From Paradesertivirga mongoliensis (lineage in GTDB: Bacteria; Bacteroidota; Bacteroidia; Sphingobacteriales; Sphingobacteriaceae): a DNA stretch of 64,000 bases. The DNA is taken from contig NZ_JAFMZO010000001.1 of the NCBI RefSeq assembly GCF_024436395.1, positions 1,307,850 to 1,371,849 on the forward strand, read 5' to 3'. Shown in pieces: positions 63,927 to 64,000 of the stretch. The stretch's first letter is position 1, and every line of letters begins with the position of its first letter. Made by a program: the position numbers and the translations under genes. The notes under the pieces are model-generated. The model made no database searches and was not told the origin of the DNA. It saw only the letters and a list, made by a program, of their open reading frames with translations.

Positions 63927-64000
63927 GGGGGCGAACTGAAGCGGTTTTGACAGAGAAGGAAAGTATGATCAAGGGCGATTTAAAAAATAAAGTCTTGATA
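63927..64000 (+). ncRNA. ssrA: Putative tmRNA 5' end (partial)
   Basis: Sequence from 63927 begins GGGGGCGAACTGAAGCGGTTTTGACAG, which fits the tmRNA acceptor strand and D-analogue pattern (G-rich start, then GGNUUUGACNG). The preceding promoter would start transcription very near this position. No coding frame begins here. The rest of the gene is outside the window, so the peptide tag and 3' half cannot be checked. An alternative is another structured RNA starting with a G-run. Confidence 0.5.

Overview
The window is a bacterial chromosome segment that most resembles Bacteroidota, probably a Sphingobacteriaceae-type organism (Pedobacter/Mucilaginibacter-like). The evidence is the gene families present: a Bacteroidota-type putative porin, PepSY-like lipoprotein, DUF5606, DivIC-like septum protein, bacterial GH3 protein and CruF/CrtW carotenoid genes. 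Upstream regions lack strong Shine-Dalgarno sequences and often carry the Bacteroidota -7 promoter motif TAnnTTTG. Gene density is high. I see no insertion sequence, prophage, CRISPR array, rRNA or tRNA.

Layout. 1-4565: an imuA-imuB-dnaE2 translesion mutagenesis operon on the minus strand (dnaE2 runs off the left edge), with a 21-bp palindrome at its promoter. 4.6-25.1 kb: core genes in short operons, namely a PepSY-like lipoprotein, polyprenyl synthase, TerC, recJ-lptB-GH3, a metallo-hydrolase, YceI, pruA, lpxK-PNP-porin, a mislabelled 'asparagine synthetase B'-like protein, cyclophilin, DUF5606, rlmH with a 40-residue downstream ORF, msrB, an RlpA-like lipoprotein and a YidD-TPR fusion. 25.2-29.2 kb: a cobalamin riboswitch in front of a eukaryotic-like class Ia ribonucleotide reductase (nrdB-nrdA), then a cysteine-rich CWC protein. 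29.3-37.6 kb: fabG, a VWA-like membrane protein, divIC, eno, carA, panB and an RluA-type pseudouridine synthase.

37.6-41.5 kb holds a compact pigment block: acyltransferase, GT2 glycosyltransferase, CruF-type carotenoid hydratase, ispH and CrtW-type ketolase. Together these suggest a ketolated, hydroxylated, acyl-glycosylated carotenoid. 41.6-49.2 kb carries hemH, the Kdo transferase gene waaA, and a nucleotide-sugar run (UDP-glucose dehydrogenase, UDP-glucuronate decarboxylase, galE, rfbB) ending in a CpsB/YwqE tyrosine phosphatase, which points to exopolysaccharide or O-antigen synthesis. 49.2-64 kb: an A-type Fe-S carrier, a methylmalonyl-CoA mutase catalytic subunit without its B12 domain, a 5'-nucleotidase split into two genes, dnaA (with no recognisable oriC beside it), MOSC, YdeI-like and NUDIX genes, a lemA-TPM-TPM operon, an FAD oxidoreductase and, at the right edge, a strong promoter followed by what looks like the 5' end of tmRNA.

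The two most coherent units worth follow-up are the carotenoid tailoring block and the B12-riboswitch/RNR locus. The window is otherwise largely ordinary core genome. All calls come from reading the sequence and recalling family signatures; no database search was run.
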